64,000 bases of DNA from Ligustrum vulgare (taxonomy: Eukaryota > Streptophyta > Magnoliopsida > Lamiales > Oleaceae), in NCBI GenBank assembly GCA_963555705.1, contig OY743181.1, positions 31,066,513-31,130,512 on the forward strand, read 5' to 3'. Of this stretch, positions 23,047-34,421 are shown in pieces (the first letter of the stretch is position 1; each line of letters begins with the position of its first letter). A program made the translations under genes and the position numbers. The notes below the pieces were generated by a model that was not told where the DNA came from, searched no databases, and saw only the letters and a program-made list of their open reading frames with translations.

Positions 23047-23636
23047 CTTGAACTTTAGCAGTTTATTCTTGAAGCTAGTTGCATCATGCTAACCCCAAGT
23101 GGCTGAGGGAAAGGATTTTCATCCACTGCCATCTTCCTTTTGGCTTCAAAGGTGATTCACTCTGACTCAGTAGCATACTGTAACACATGACGAAAAACCA
23201 AGCAATTGTTAGTCATATGAGACCACACATTGAGCCATTTACAATACTTTTACCCTTAATTTGTTCAAGGCTTGGCAATTTATGCTTATCGCTCAACTTT
23301 ATTTGCTTATCCTTATATAATTTATCAAATATAAGGTCAGCTTACTTACATCGAATGAAAAATACCTTAGCCTTTTTGTTTTTATCCCCCACGTGCTCAT
23401 CTTTTTCCGTTGTGTTTGATTTAGCCGCTAAAGGGCAAGCATACGAATCCCCTTTAATCAGTTTGGCTAAACGTACTTAGGTCTGGTCGTTGTATTCCTC
23501 ATCAACCATATGAACTTCAAAGTTTGGGTCTCTATGGTAAGTCCCTTTTCTAGAGTTTTTCATTTGTTCTTCTTCTTTTATTAGATGTTCATATCTAATC
23601 ACATTAGCACTCAATTGAAAAAGGTCAGGAAATTCT

Positions 23637-24647
23637 CTATCCTGGAATTTCTTTTTTTAAATCAAAACTCAAGCAACTTTGAGCGATTTTGACGAATTCT
23701 TTCTCGGGCAAAGGTACAAAACATTTACTCCTGCCTGTCTTGAACCTTTGAAGAAGACCTTCTGCCCATTCATTGGGTATTTGTCGTAAATTAGCCAGAT
23801 CGGCCAGAGTTACTTCAGATTCAGTTTTATAAAAACTGGGCATGGAACAATTGTTCTAACTATTTTCATATCTGGACGGAATTTGCTGGCAAGTTAATGA
23901 ACCATGAGAAAGCTATCCCTATTAATGAACTAGGGAATAGTCTAATCTTATGATAATCAGTTACCTCGCCATATTGCAATGTAAATAGCCCTAATGGCAT
24001 CGATTGAGGCCTAATGTTTAGCAATGGGTCTGTAGCAAATTTGTCATTATTTGGGCCATTATTATTATTATTGGCCTAAGCATTTCCCCCATCATTTATA
24101 TGCAGGGTATCCTGTCCATTATTTTGGAAATTGTCTCTTGCAATTGGGTTACCCCCCAAGTTTGATACACAATTACCATTGCCAAGATTAGCCATTCCTC
24201 CACCCCCAAGTGTGAAGTGGATGGTCCAAAAGGTGGTTCTATTCCCTGATTGGGACTTGCGACTGGGGAATTATGCCCTATAATCGTTCTGGCCTGAAAA
24301 TGGTGTCCTATGTTTGGAAAAGTTGACTGAAAAACTTGGCTTGTTAACTTATTCATATTATCATGTAAAGTTCTTAGTTGTTAAGCCATATTGTCATAGT
24401 GTTCTCTTTCTTTTTGAATAAACTTTTCCATACTATGGACATATTGTAAACTCAATTGTTCTACCACGTCTTGAGTGAGTTTGCCAAATAATGCATGCAT
24501 GGTTCGAGGATTTAAATCCATCATGGGTTCATAACGGCTTCGACTTTTTCCCTCTGTTTTTGGAGTACTTTGTTCCTCCTCATATCTTTCAATCAAAGAT
24601 GGGAGATGATGGCTTGCTGGTTTCTTGTCGGAATTCCTATAAGGCAT
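23637..24647 (-). pseudogene. Tat-1 gag (broken)
   Basis: It starts near 24647 (MPYRNSDKKPASHHLPS). The N-terminal part (24381-24647) ends in a helical segment (QEREHYDNMA-like). The capsid block at 23637-23843 reads MPSFYKTESEVTLADLANLR and QRFKTGRSKCF, the conserved gypsy gag motif. The frame is broken between 23850 and 24380. A homologous N-terminus occurs at 50558-50791 in the deleted relative, supporting the start. Confidence 0.7.
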
Positions 24648-24729
24648 GATGCTTCACTTTTTGTATCTTCAAAAAAAAAAACACAAAAGTCGTCTCACCG
24701 GGCCTGCCAAATAGTTTCGTGTAGGTTCT

Positions 24730-25305
24730 TGTTAACAATTACAATGGAATTAGACGAATGTGTGAGGAACAATAACCTCTTGAGACAAAGTCCCAACGAG
24801 GGGTGCTTTATTTATGGAGATTACAACGAAGAAAAAATGCCTCCAAGGGGCGCAAACACACAAACTAAACTTGGATTTTGACAAGGAAAAGTAAAGATAA
24901 AGAAAATTACATAATCTCCATTTGAGAGTTGATTGATTGATCCTGTAAAATGCCTAAGTTTTTAGTATATAAACAAACAATCTAACCATCGCTTCTACCA
25001 TTCAAATTCTTGAATTGCCTCCTTGACTTGTAACTTGCTTGGAATAACTACCACTTATCACGTTGCATGACCGTCGCCCACTTCTTTATGTGACAGATGT
25101 CCACTATATTGCTTCAAATAACTTCCACGGTTTCCTTAACTGATCAATAGTATTTCCAATGATTGACCGAGCGAGCCGTGGGATAAGTACCAAAAATAGC
25201 TTCTTCAATCCTATTCTGGCTTGGTCTCCCAGTCCCCCTTGCATTCGTCCTATCGCCCTAGTGCCTTAGTTGGGCCTCTGAATTTGGTATTTTTGGGTGT
25301 CAACT
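24730..25305 (-). repeat. 5' LTR of Tat-1
   Basis: Plus-strand start TGTTAACAATTAC and end GGGTGTCAACT. It is homologous to 3796-4427. On the minus strand it precedes a primer-binding region (about 24690-24725), whose tRNA I cannot assign, and then gag. Confidence 0.8.
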
Positions 25306-25785
25306 GCTGCAAAGTTCGATGTGAGATAAAAATATACCCCTGTGCTTTGTGTAATTCTAAAAGGTGTTCACCAAATGATCATGCTTTTCTATATGTTTGA
25401 ATTTTCATAGAAATATAGTCAATTCACATTTGGGAAAAGATTTTTATGCATCGCCGGAAAGAGGACTTAAATAACTTTAGAAATACGGATTTTCAAAACC
25501 CATGAATTGTATTTAAATGATTTGCTTAAAATATGGATGATGGAATTAAAATGGATTCATAATTCTAACGAAATTGTTTTTCATATTTTTAAATCAAAAC
25601 TTTTCATTCTATTTAGTTTAATCCTTAGTTCAGTTTTATAGAAAATTATCAAATCAAATTTCTATAGTTTCGGTCAAGGTTTTTAATCTAAAATAATAAG
25701 TTTACTCAATCCTCGTGGGTACGATACATGAACTTATTGTCAACTATATTACTTTTGTGATTCATACACTTGCGGTTAGCAACTA
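25306..25785 (+). repeat. Athila-like LTR, right part
   Basis: Continues the plus-strand Athila-like LTR interrupted by Tat-1. The CCTCGTGGGTACGATAC and ACTTGCGGTTAGC words immediately before a TTTTTGCGCC primer site are characteristic of the U5 end of Athila elements. Confidence 0.5.
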
Positions 25786-25791
25786 GTTTTT

Positions 25792-25812
25792 TTGCGCCAT
25801 TACCGAGGATTG
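25792..25812 (+). other. Primer-binding site of the Athila-like element (degraded)
   Basis: TTGCGCCATTACCGAGGATTG resembles TGGCGCCGTTGCCGGGGATT, the Asp-tRNA-type primer site of Athila elements, with several transitions. Confidence 0.6.
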
Positions 25813-25946
25813 TAGTTTAAATTTATTTTTAGATTACTTTCACTAATTCGGACGTTTTACAGTTTTATTTTTGGTTTAATTTATTTTAGTACCTTTTAAT
25901 TTTAGTTTAGTCACTAGCTCTTTTGTTTTTCTCATAGTTGTGTATA

Positions 25947-26229
25947 CTACGTTCGAAAAACGAGAATATTTTTGAAGTTGACCCAGAAATAGAACGTACT
26001 TTACAGCGTAGGTTAAGAGAAGCAAGAGAATTAGATAAATCAAAAAACCAAAACCAAGAGAAAAATGGCAAATAACAATCCAATGTTACCTGGTGTTGAG
26101 CCAGTTGATGGGGATGACATGCTTGTTGGAGACTTTATGACTTCTCAAGTGGTTAAAAGTCAATCCAGCATCGAATATTCACCATTTGGGCAAGAAAACC
26201 TCCAACTAAAGACCAATGTCATAAACATG
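25947..26229 (+). pseudogene. Athila-like gag N-terminal fragment
   Basis: First frame: FEVDPEIERTLQRRLREAR, the conserved Athila gag start, ending in TAA at 26069-26071. After a frame change comes a second segment (26065-26229) with GDDMLVGDFMTSQVVKSQSS and LQLKTNVINML, matching the gag block that precedes the capsid. It ends abruptly where minus-strand Athila sequence follows. Truncated and frameshifted. Confidence 0.6.
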
Positions 26230-26640
26230 CTTTATATTCTAGTTTTCTTCATTGTAATAGACGACTTTTGATTTTTAATAAATAGATTGTTTATTTTTCA
26301 ATAGTAAATGTGTGGATACACTTTACAACCTAGAACTTATCATGGTTAATCATCTTGTAACATTCATCTCAAACTTATCAAAGATTAACCATCTTTGTGG
26401 CATTCAACAAACGAACTTATCAAGGATCTGGACAACCCTTGTAGCATTCACAAATATTGGTTATTGCTTCTGCATTTTCAGTACCTGTGTCTTGAAGCTC
26501 GGGTCAAGATCCTACCGTCCACGCACAACCAGAATTTGGAATTTTCCATCATTTTCTTCCTTGCTTTCGTCGTGTTTCCTGATCGGGATCACATCATCCA
26601 TATATATGCAAACTGGTCTATATCAACAATGTCTGATTTT
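26230..26640. other. Breakpoint region, no domain recognised
   Basis: It joins plus-strand Athila gag to minus-strand Athila protease/RT. Repeated words such as ATTAACCATC/CATTCA and AACTTATCA are visible at 26335-26440. The frames here (26312-26682, plus) have no recognised domain. Confidence 0.4.
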
Positions 26641-27263
26641 TCAACTTGCAAGTACTTGAGACATGCCTCCAAATGGTCTTGAGGGTTCTAAAGAGTGAAA
26701 TTTTCTTTTAAAGCTTTATCAACCACATATATTCAGAAGCAAGTGTCTGATTCAATAGGTTACTTGATAGCACTGAAGACATTAAACTTTACTTGTTCAT
26801 CATTTAACCTTAGAATCAACTACCTTTTATGAACATCAACCAAAGTATGATAGGTTGCAATGAATGGCTTTCCCAATATCAACAGTTCTTTCCTATAAAT
26901 CATATTACACATAACAAAAACAACAGAGAAGATAAACTTATATTCTTTTACCAATGAGTCTTTGATAATTCCCTTAAGGTATTTTATGGATTGATAAACT
27001 AGTTATAAAGATATTGAAGTTGTCTTGGCCTCCCACAAGCTTAATGTATTGTAAACAGATAAAAGCATAAGATAAAAACTTGCACCTAGATCATATAAAA
27101 CCTTATGAAAAGTGAATTCACCAATAGTACAAAGGATTTTAAAATTCCCTAGATCTTTCAATTTAGGTGATAGCTTCTTTTGTAGAATTCCGCGACATTC
27201 TTCAGTAAATATTACCATTCCTTGATCCTCCAACTTTATCTTATTTGTGAATATTTCTTTCAT
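26640..27263 (-). pseudogene. Athila-like protease and start of RT (fragment)
   Basis: The minus-strand frame 27003-27263 shows KEIFTNKIKLEDQG, TEECRGILQKKLSPKLKDLG, CTIGEFTFHKVLYDLGASF and LYDLGAS, the Athila-type protease with DLGAS in place of DSGA. Downstream (26650-26850) a segment with in-frame stops reads LILRLNDEQVKFNVFSA and then NPQDHLEACLKYL, the protease-to-RT junction. RT proper is missing. Confidence 0.7.
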
Positions 27264-27265
27264 GA

Positions 27266-27865
27266 TTTAAGTAGTTGGGCATTTGTGCTAAAATATCTAT
27301 GAATGGTATATTAATCTATTTATTGAAAACTTCCAAGTACTGAAATTTGTGATGATTCTCCTTTTATTAAGTGCCCCCAACCTTAAAAAATCAACTAGCA
27401 ATTCAAATCCACTTGATATCAAATCCTCTGTTTGCAATCTATCACATAATGTTGCAAGTGAAATCCAATCTTTTCTTTCACGGACATGTTTCTTCTTTTC
27501 TTTTTCTTTTTCTTTTTCGTTTTCGTTTTCATTTTCTTCTCTTTCTTTTCAGTATCTTACGCGCAATATTCTCTCTCTTAAGCTTTCTAGATAACCCCTT
27601 TAACGAGCGTTAGGCCGATGCGCTAAACTCTAAATAGACCATATGGAAACGAGTTTTGAAATACTCATACGAGATTAATAACTCCAATCAATTAGGTTAC
27701 AAAGAAGGGTCCTATGCAATATTAGGTTACAAAGAAAGGTGTAAGATATCTACAAGTTCCTACTTCATACAAGAGTTTAATAATGAATATTACATCACTA
27801 GCATTCGGTCGTTACCTACCTTCCATATGTTAGCCAAAATAACTCCACACAACTTTTCACCCATG
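27266..27865. repeat. Low-complexity pyrimidine tract and unassigned DNA
   Basis: 27484-27556 is a (CTTTTT)n-like tract. Frames across it are Phe/Ser-rich artefacts. The remainder is probably degraded Athila gag region (minus) but no motif is legible. Confidence 0.45.
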
Positions 27866-28690
27866 TTCTAAAATGCGCGAATAGGCGTGCCTATCCTTGA
27901 TGCTTCTTCAAGCGTCGAATATGGCCTATGCGCGTTATAATGCACGTGGATCGCCCAAAATCGGTAAAAACTGACCAAAACCAGTAAAAAAGGGCCGGAA
28001 AGTCAAAATATTTTCCGGTCCAATCAATTGAGAACCAATTAGTTTGTTTACTTAATTTTCTAACCAAAATAAATAAAAGACTAAAAGCTTGAGGGTTGCA
28101 TTGCAATATGTGCAATATGCTATTGGATGGCTTCCAACACATTTACAATTGTAAAAGTACCAACATCCCTCTTATATAGAGGGTTGTTGGCTCCTATCTC
28201 ATATGATGTTCCGTTGTGAGATGGGAGAAAATGGGGTTTTTTTTTTATTTGTTTTAATTTTAAATTACATTCTTTTGTGCCTTTTTTAATTTTTTTTATT
28301 TATCATTTATTTATTTGTTAGATTTTCCTTTCCCAAATATTTTATTTAAATAAATATTGTTTTTATCTTATTTTTTATAGGTTAATATATTTTTAGTATT
28401 TTGAAAGTTTGAAAATAATTATAGTATAATAAATAAAATTAACAACTTTAAATCTATATTTTTTTGCATTAATAATTCTAAAATTAAATAATATTGTTGT
28501 TATATATTTTATATTTTTGAATATTTAGTTAGGTAAAAAATATATATTTTCATCTAAAGATCTATTTAATGTCTCAAAAATAATTAAAAATACGAAACTC
28601 ATTATGACGTATATTCTTCGCATTGATACATCTAAGCTTGTGATTCTTGACTTGACGCCTCGCAACGCATTACAACTTTTAGAACATGCT
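27866..28690. mobile_element. Possible MITE with GTTCTAAAA ends
   Basis: Left CATGTTCTAAAATGCGCGAATAGGCG and, inverted, right GCATGTTCTAAAAGTTGTAATGCG give imperfect terminal inverted repeats of about 12 bp, each next to a GCG/CGCC-rich word. A related CGCCTAGGCGCG word lies in intron 2 of the bHLH gene (46517). No target duplication beyond CATG was established. Confidence 0.35.
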
Positions 28691-29368
28691 TTTCACACTT
28701 GGTATTACATGCTAAATAAATATCCAGCTTGTATCAAATCACTAAATGCATAGTACCCCCATCTACAACTCATGAATCACACAATTTCAAATAATCACAT
28801 CATTAGCTGTCAAGACCATCTAATAGAATACAAAAGCAAGTAATTAAAATGAGAATTTTATTTGGTACTTTCATTGGCATGTTATTCGGCTCATTCAAAA
28901 TTATTTGGTCTTCAATCCTTTGTATATTTTTGCATAGGAAAGACATCTTTTTACAAGCATGTCACCGTTATCATCTTCATTAAGATCTTTTAATATAACA
29001 TTCCTAAATTCTTATTTAGTGGCAAAAAATGAGCAATTTTTTCGTATAATAAAATGTGCCATAATATTCACAAATTGGTCTTTTTTCATCATAAATAATA
29101 GATGCAATCTTTAATCCATCTGGAAGTCATCTTTATCTAATACGATAAGTAAAATGTATTCCAACCTTTTAAGTTGTTGAGGAATAATTATAAATCTTCT
29201 AAAAGCATATACCATCATCGAAGTCATTGCATGTTTTTCCTACTACCTTGCTTCTTTTTATTCCATGCCAATGGAACAAAGAAAAACAAGTAGATTAGCT
29301 AAAAAACAAAAATAAAAATGAAAAGAAGTAAAGTTAAAGATTAATCAAAACTAATTTCAAATAAGATA
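28691..29368. other. Unassigned AT-rich DNA, probably 5' region of the minus Athila element
   Basis: It lies between the MITE-like insert and the primer site of the minus-strand Athila element, so it should hold the 5' UTR/gag start, but no readable motif remains. Confidence 0.35.
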
Positions 29369-29387
29369 ATCCCCAACAATGATGCCA
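29369..29387 (-). other. Primer-binding site of the minus-strand Athila-like element
   Basis: Minus strand TGGCATCATTGTTGGGGAT differs from TGGCGCCGTTGCCGGGGAT by transitions only. It marks the end of a 5' LTR lying to the right. Confidence 0.7.
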
Positions 29388-30696
29388 AAAATAATTTTTG
29401 AAAATTAATTGCAAGTGCAAAATATCGTAAACAAGTAATAAATGAACTAGAAGAGTCCAAATATCATTCGCACTAAGACTATTTTATTCAAATATTAGTT
29501 TCGATTAATCAAGATCTAATCTAGAGAAAATACAAAAGATTTCTTGTTGTTTAATATACTATAAATTTAAAACGAACAATTATTAGATTAATTTGCAACT
29601 AAGTATGCAATGATTGATATTTGATTTACTTATGAAGTTAAGCATTGGAACTCGTGATTTAACCATAGCTAACCTATTCAATTTCTCATCACAATTTTTT
29701 TTTCTAAATTAGTATTTGATCGAATTCACAAATTTAAATAATTTATCGAGTTCAAATTAGTTCTATATAATCAAGTCAACTACATATCTCTATGTTAGGT
29801 AAGAATAAGCCTTAACTAGCTGTATTCAATCACAAGAATTCTCGTAAGGATCACAACAACCACAATTTGTATCTCTACATTTTTGTTGAATTGTCGAAAT
29901 TTATTGCGTGGTCTAGACATATAATTCACTTCTTGGCTAGGTACAGTCCAAAAATCAATGAATTAGTTATCAAATTATTCATGCATCAAGAGAAGAAATA
30001 AATTTAATACATAGCAATTAAAGTGCAGAACTTGAGAATTGAAATTAAATAATCAAACAAGGTTCATGTCGTTCATTTCAACAATAAAATTAGTTACACA
30101 TGATTGAACAAGGAAGAGATAACATTGGAATGGAGTACATCACTAGTTTATTTGAATAAAATTGAGAAGGAGAAGAAGTTTTTTCACCAAGATTCAGTCT
30201 CCGAGTCTTGCAAATCACAAAACCTAGCTTTCTTGATCAGTTATTTTTGCAAATCTCTCACTAATTTCTTGTGTAATTTGATGTTCATTATCCTCTATTT
30301 AATTGTGTATGAAGATATGTATTCACATGTTTAGAAAAAGTACTCAATTCGTACCAAAGTCGAGTTCCAAAAGAAGACCAAATAGAATTTTACTTGGAGA
30401 AGGAATTTGAAAATTTTGCTATCCGATGAGCCCTTACAATTGCAAGGTTATAACCATTTGCGATCGCTTTGTTATAGTTATTTGCTCTTTGGATGGAATT
30501 TTTGTGCCGTGCTATCGCATCGACGATTTTATCCTAGATTTGACGTTTGAGTTTCAAACGTGCATAACTTTTGATCTAAACCCAAATTGTGCTCTGTTTT
30601 TTTTTTTTTTGTGTAACTCCAAATTCAATTATGTTTCCAACGATATATTATGAGCTCTATGAACATCTTTGTAAAAGATATCATGCTCCACATGTA
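29388..30696 (-). repeat. Athila-like 5' LTR (minus, right end truncated)
   Basis: Long AT-rich U5/R followed further right by words such as GCATAACTTTTGATCTAAACCC (30562-30583), common in Athila U3. It ends where a Tekay-like LTR starts at 30697. It belongs with the protease fragment at 26640-27263, in the same orientation. Confidence 0.55.
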
Positions 30697-31388
30697 TGTA
30701 ACGACCTAAACATTTTGACATCATTAATAATCCATTATAATGTAATAAAAGCATTTTTAAAGTTTATTTGATAAAAGAAAGGAAAACGGAATTTTTATAA
30801 AAAGAAAAGTTATGTCAAAAATATATTTAAGTGTCCATTTTCTCAAGATTTTTTCTAGCACTCCATACCTCTTTTGATTATATGTCATATAAGTACAGAC
30901 AAGTTCTCGGAGCAAACTTAGAGAATATGGAAATGATTTTTCATTTTGAGCAAGATAGAGCTCTTGGTAAATTTTTAAAATTAGGATGGTAAAAAAGGTT
31001 AACCCAAAAAACAGTTTGAGTGGCCTACTTCGAAAGGCCATAACTTCCTCATCGGTTATCCATTTCTCATGCCTTAAATTGTGTATGAAAGTACATTGTG
31101 AGTACTTCGAAATGGTATGAACAAACTAATATTTTGACTTCATTTGATTCCTCAAATTAGTGTCCAAACATCGACTCTCAAAATTGTTTTTAGAAATATT
31201 TAACCATGAGGTGGTACTACCTACTGACTTATAGCCAACAATAGTCACCTATCTATTGTTTACACCTCATGCTTGTATAACGTCAGACCTCCATCACATC
31301 TTATATAGGCTTCTTTAGTCGTGAAATTTAAATGGGACACCTCCAACTTGTTATCCACCTCCTGCTTTGGCTTAGCAGCCATTGTCAA

Positions 31389-31396
31389 TATAAATA
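31389..31396 (+). promoter_or_regulatory. TATA box of the Tekay-like LTR
   Basis: TATAAATA followed by GCTCC, about 690 bp into the LTR. Confidence 0.45.
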
Positions 31397-31652
31397 GCTC
31401 CAATTTGAATTGAAATAGTACACCAAAAATTCAGCAAATGATCATGAGAAAGAATAGTTCATTTCTTCCTTCCTTCCGCCATAAATTATAGACTTTTTTT
31501 TTTTTATTAGAATCATGTTTGAGTATTTTGTTAAGAAACAAGACTTGTTAAATTAATAACATGATCGTGATTCCTTAAATGAAATTCTACTCGACAAAAC
31601 ATTGTTAGAAACCTTGAAGGAATTCCAGATATCAAACTTAACGGTGATGAAA

Positions 31653-31657
31653 CCGAC
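31653..31657. repeat. Target-site duplication of Tat-2 (left)
   Basis: CCGAC directly before TGATCGG; repeated at 42028-42032. Confidence 0.93.
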
Positions 31658-32343
31658 TGATCGGAATTATTTTCCTACTCCCTAAATTTACGGAGAATTC
31701 CATGACCCGACCTATTGAGATCGTAGTCTTCCTTTGACCGACCTGTTACCGAGAGCTCCATGGTCGGTATATGGCCGACCTCTTTGCTGTTCAACAATAA
31801 CCAATGTCGCCTCATTAAAATACCCGGTCTCATAAAGGTCGGGGTCATCCCGATCTACTTCATTTTGGCAATTGAAGATAAGATCGTTCTTTACCGACCT
31901 ACGGCCCGTATTTGAAGGCTTCCCAATCTTTTTCATCACTGGGCCTCGTTAGTGGGCCATATACTTGAGCATCACGACAATACGTGATCCACAAGGAAAC
32001 CCTTTACAAAAAGGAAACTGAATCCTTATAAGTATGGAATTCTTCTTAAAATGTAAGTTTATGACAAAAGGACTCCTTCCTTAAATAAAGGAAGTTATGG
32101 ACTTTTTCAGCCCTATAAATACAGTTCTTTTCTTATCAAATTATTCATTCATATTCTTTACGTTTCTCCAGTTAAATATTCTCTCTACCTTTTTACAGAA
32201 AACTAATTCTCACACCTGAGGGGCGACGGGGAGTTTCCTCCTCGCCTTTTTTGCAGGTCATCCCAGGCGAGTTCATCATCTTTTCCAGCAATCAATTGTC
32301 ATCAGATTCTGCCACGTCAAGGTTAGGATTTTTGACAACATCA
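31658..32343 (+). repeat. 5' LTR of Tat-2
   Basis: TGATCGGAATT to GACAACATCA. TATAAATA at 32114-32121 gives the promoter. Repeated GGTCGG/CCGACC words occur in U3 and a G-rich GGGGCGACGGGGAG hairpin region lies in R/U5. Confidence 0.95.
32114..32121 (+). promoter_or_regulatory. TATA box of the Tat-2 5' LTR
   Basis: TATAAATA in CCCTATAAATACAG, the expected place for transcription of the genomic RNA. The same box in the 3' LTR is at 41797-41804. Confidence 0.75.
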
Positions 32344-32345
32344 AT

Positions 32346-32363
32346 TGGCGCCGTCTGTGGGAA
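32346..32363 (+). other. Primer-binding site of Tat-2
   Basis: TGGCGCCGTCTGTGGGAA, two bases after the LTR end, is the standard primer site of many Tat-lineage elements. Confidence 0.9.
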
Positions 32364-32378
32364 GAGATACAACTAGCC

Positions 32379-33850
32379 ATGGTTAATAGACGTCAAGCCC
32401 GTCCCTCCGTATCCACTGGTCAATCCCTTCCGGCCAACACCTCGGCTGAGGATGATAATCCTCCACCTCTTGAAGATGTTGGGAAAGAACAAAACCCAGA
32501 GGCCACTCCAGACAATGAACATGTTAGTCGGGAAGATTTCAACGAACTTCAGCAGCAGCTCCGCGAACTTCGTCAAGCTCTTCAACAACATAATAGTCAT
32601 CAAGCACAACCTGACCCGAACACTCCTGGCACAATTCCCTGGGAAGATCTCCAGCCAGCTAATCCTATGGCTGACAACTCCCCGGGAATTAGGGGTGCCC
32701 ATCCCATGACAGAAGGATCTGCCAATTTGACACAGCAAGAGCTCTCAAAAATCATTCAAGAAGGAATTGCTGATGGAATATGACAGAACACCCAAGGTTG
32801 GGCGTCATTCATAAAAAGAACCCCCTTTACTCCTGAAATAACATCCTTTCCCTTGCCAGATCGATTTAAATATCCTCGGATAAAGGAATACGATGGAACA
32901 ACATATCCTAACAACCACTTGAATACCTACACTGATGTCATGGACATGCAGAATGCTCCCGATCAGATTTTGTGCAAGGCCTTCCCGCAAACCTTGACAA
33001 ATTCAGCTCGAGACTGGTTTTCTACGATACCTCCAGGATCCATCTCTTCCTTTACAGATCTTACTGAGAAGTTCACTATTTTCTTTGCAAGTAGCAAAAG
33101 AATCAAGAAGACCGCCGCATCCCTCATGCAGTTAAAGTAAGCTCAGAATGAGACGCTGCGAGAGTTCATGACTCGGTTTAACGCTGAAAGACTTCAGATT
33201 CTAGATCTTCATATATCATCAGCAATTTCAGCCCTTACCTTGGCTATTCGAGGCCCGGAATTCAGAATGTCCCAGTCCAAGAACCCACCTTCAAATGTAA
33301 CAGAACTTCTTCGGAGAGCAGAAAAGTACATAAACATGGAGGAAACACTTTTGTCAGTTCGGGCGTAGGATCAAGGGAATGGAACAGTAGCACAGTCTTC
33401 ACCATCAACAAAGCAGGGGAGTAAGAGATCAAGACAGGAAGATGAGAAAAATTCTTCCCGAAATAACCATAGGGAGAATGGTCATGGGCATAAGAGTTTA
33501 ACTCCGCTAAACGCACCACGATCTCACATTCTGATGGAAATCAAAGGACGGGAAGATTTGCGATGGCCCAAGCCTATTAAGGGGAAAGTCGACGAAAAGA
33601 ATCGACATAAGTATTGTGACTTTCACAAGAGCCCGGGTCATACCACGGATAAGTGCAGAACTTTGAAACAGGAGATAGAAGCCCTCATAAAAAGGGGCTT
33701 CTTGGGGCACTACATAAAGAGAGACGATAAAGAGCATGGAAAAGGGGAAGAGAATACCAGATCCGCTGGCGTCATAAATTTTATCGTCGGAGGAATAGCA
33801 TCTGGAGGTGATTCGAATAATGCACGAAAGAACCATGCCCGTGCACTGAG
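32379..33850 (+). pseudogene. Tat-2 gag (stops at three codons)
   Basis: Start ATG 32379 (MVNRRQARPSVSTG). A Gln-rich coiled segment (about 32535-32590) is followed by the capsid block DRFKYPRIKEYDGTTYPNN, AFPQTLTNSARDWFSTIPP, and REFMTRFNAE. A zinc-knuckle-like YCDFHKSPGHTTDKC lies near 33615-33660, the CxxH variant usual in Tat gag. All pieces share one frame. Premature stops are TGA 32781, TAA 33138 and TAG 33366, each restorable by T to C (Arg or Gln). Gag packages the element RNA into particles. Confidence 0.9.
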
Positions 33851-34418
33851 TGATCGGAAAGAAAGGTCGGGATGTCATGACCATGAGGTCTTGGACAACA
33901 TCAGCTTCAGCAACGCTGACATGGAAGGGATTTCTTATCCTCACGACGATGCTGTTGTTATCAGTGCAACTATCGCCAATTTTGATGTCAGGAGGGTGCT
34001 AGTTGACAATGGGAGCGCAGCCAACGTTCTTTCCTTGGAAGCTTTCAATCAGATGCAACTTCATGAAGACCGGCTTCGACAGGTCATTACTCCCCTAACT
34101 GGGTTTGGAGGAGGAACCGTGAAACCCGAAGGCCTAATTGACCTTCCCACTTCACTAGGATCAGAAGAGAAGCGTGTAACGAAGATGACTCTGTTCCAAG
34201 TCGTCAAAACTCCTATGGCCTACAATGCTATCTTGGGAAGGCCATTCTTGAACAGCCTCAAAGCTATAGTATCAACTTATCAACTGGAAATCAAGTTCCC
34301 AACTTCCACAGGCATAGCAACTATTCAGGGAAATCAATCGGTAGCCAGAATTTGCTATATCAACTACATTGGAAAAAATAAGACAGATTTGATGTCAATA
34401 GAACTTCGTCTCGAATAA
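33851..34418 (+). pseudogene. Tat-2 protease
   Basis: Aspartic protease in the gag frame. VVISATIANFDVRRVLVDNG has the catalytic Asp at 34005-34007 (DNGSAANVL), and the C-terminal block is TPMAYNAILGRPFLNSLKA. The domain is uninterrupted; the frame is closed by TAA at 34416-34418 just after IELRLE, again explained by CAA to TAA. Confidence 0.88.
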
Positions 34419-34421
34419 AGA

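Larger units (their letters stand above)
3796..25305 (-). mobile_element. Tat-1: Tat/Ogre-lineage Ty3/gypsy element containing two later insertions
   Basis: The outer limits are two homologous LTRs (3796-4427 and 24730-25305) that share long stretches, such as the 'tgacaaggaaaagtaaagataaagaaaattacat' region. Minus-strand order from right to left is gag, protease, RT, RNase H, a second (archaeal-type) RNase H, integrase. A second RNase H before integrase is a Tat-lineage hallmark. Removing the Tekay insert (9289-18806) and the hAT insert (19378-22325) leaves roughly 9 kb. All genes are broken by stops and frameshifts, and the RT YxDD box is lost. No flanking 5-bp duplication was found. Confidence 0.85.
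30697..31657 (+). repeat. Tekay-like LTR, left part (split by Tat-2)
   Basis: Starts TGTAACGACCTAAAC, the usual TGTAACGACC beginning of chromovirus LTRs. It continues beyond Tat-2 at 42033, the split being marked by the CCGAC duplication. Total LTR length without Tat-2 is about 2.9 kb. TATA box at 31389-31396. Confidence 0.7.

Noticed and set aside
27349..27613. Phe/Ser-rich plus-strand frames
   Set aside because: Produced by the CTTTTT-rich tract.
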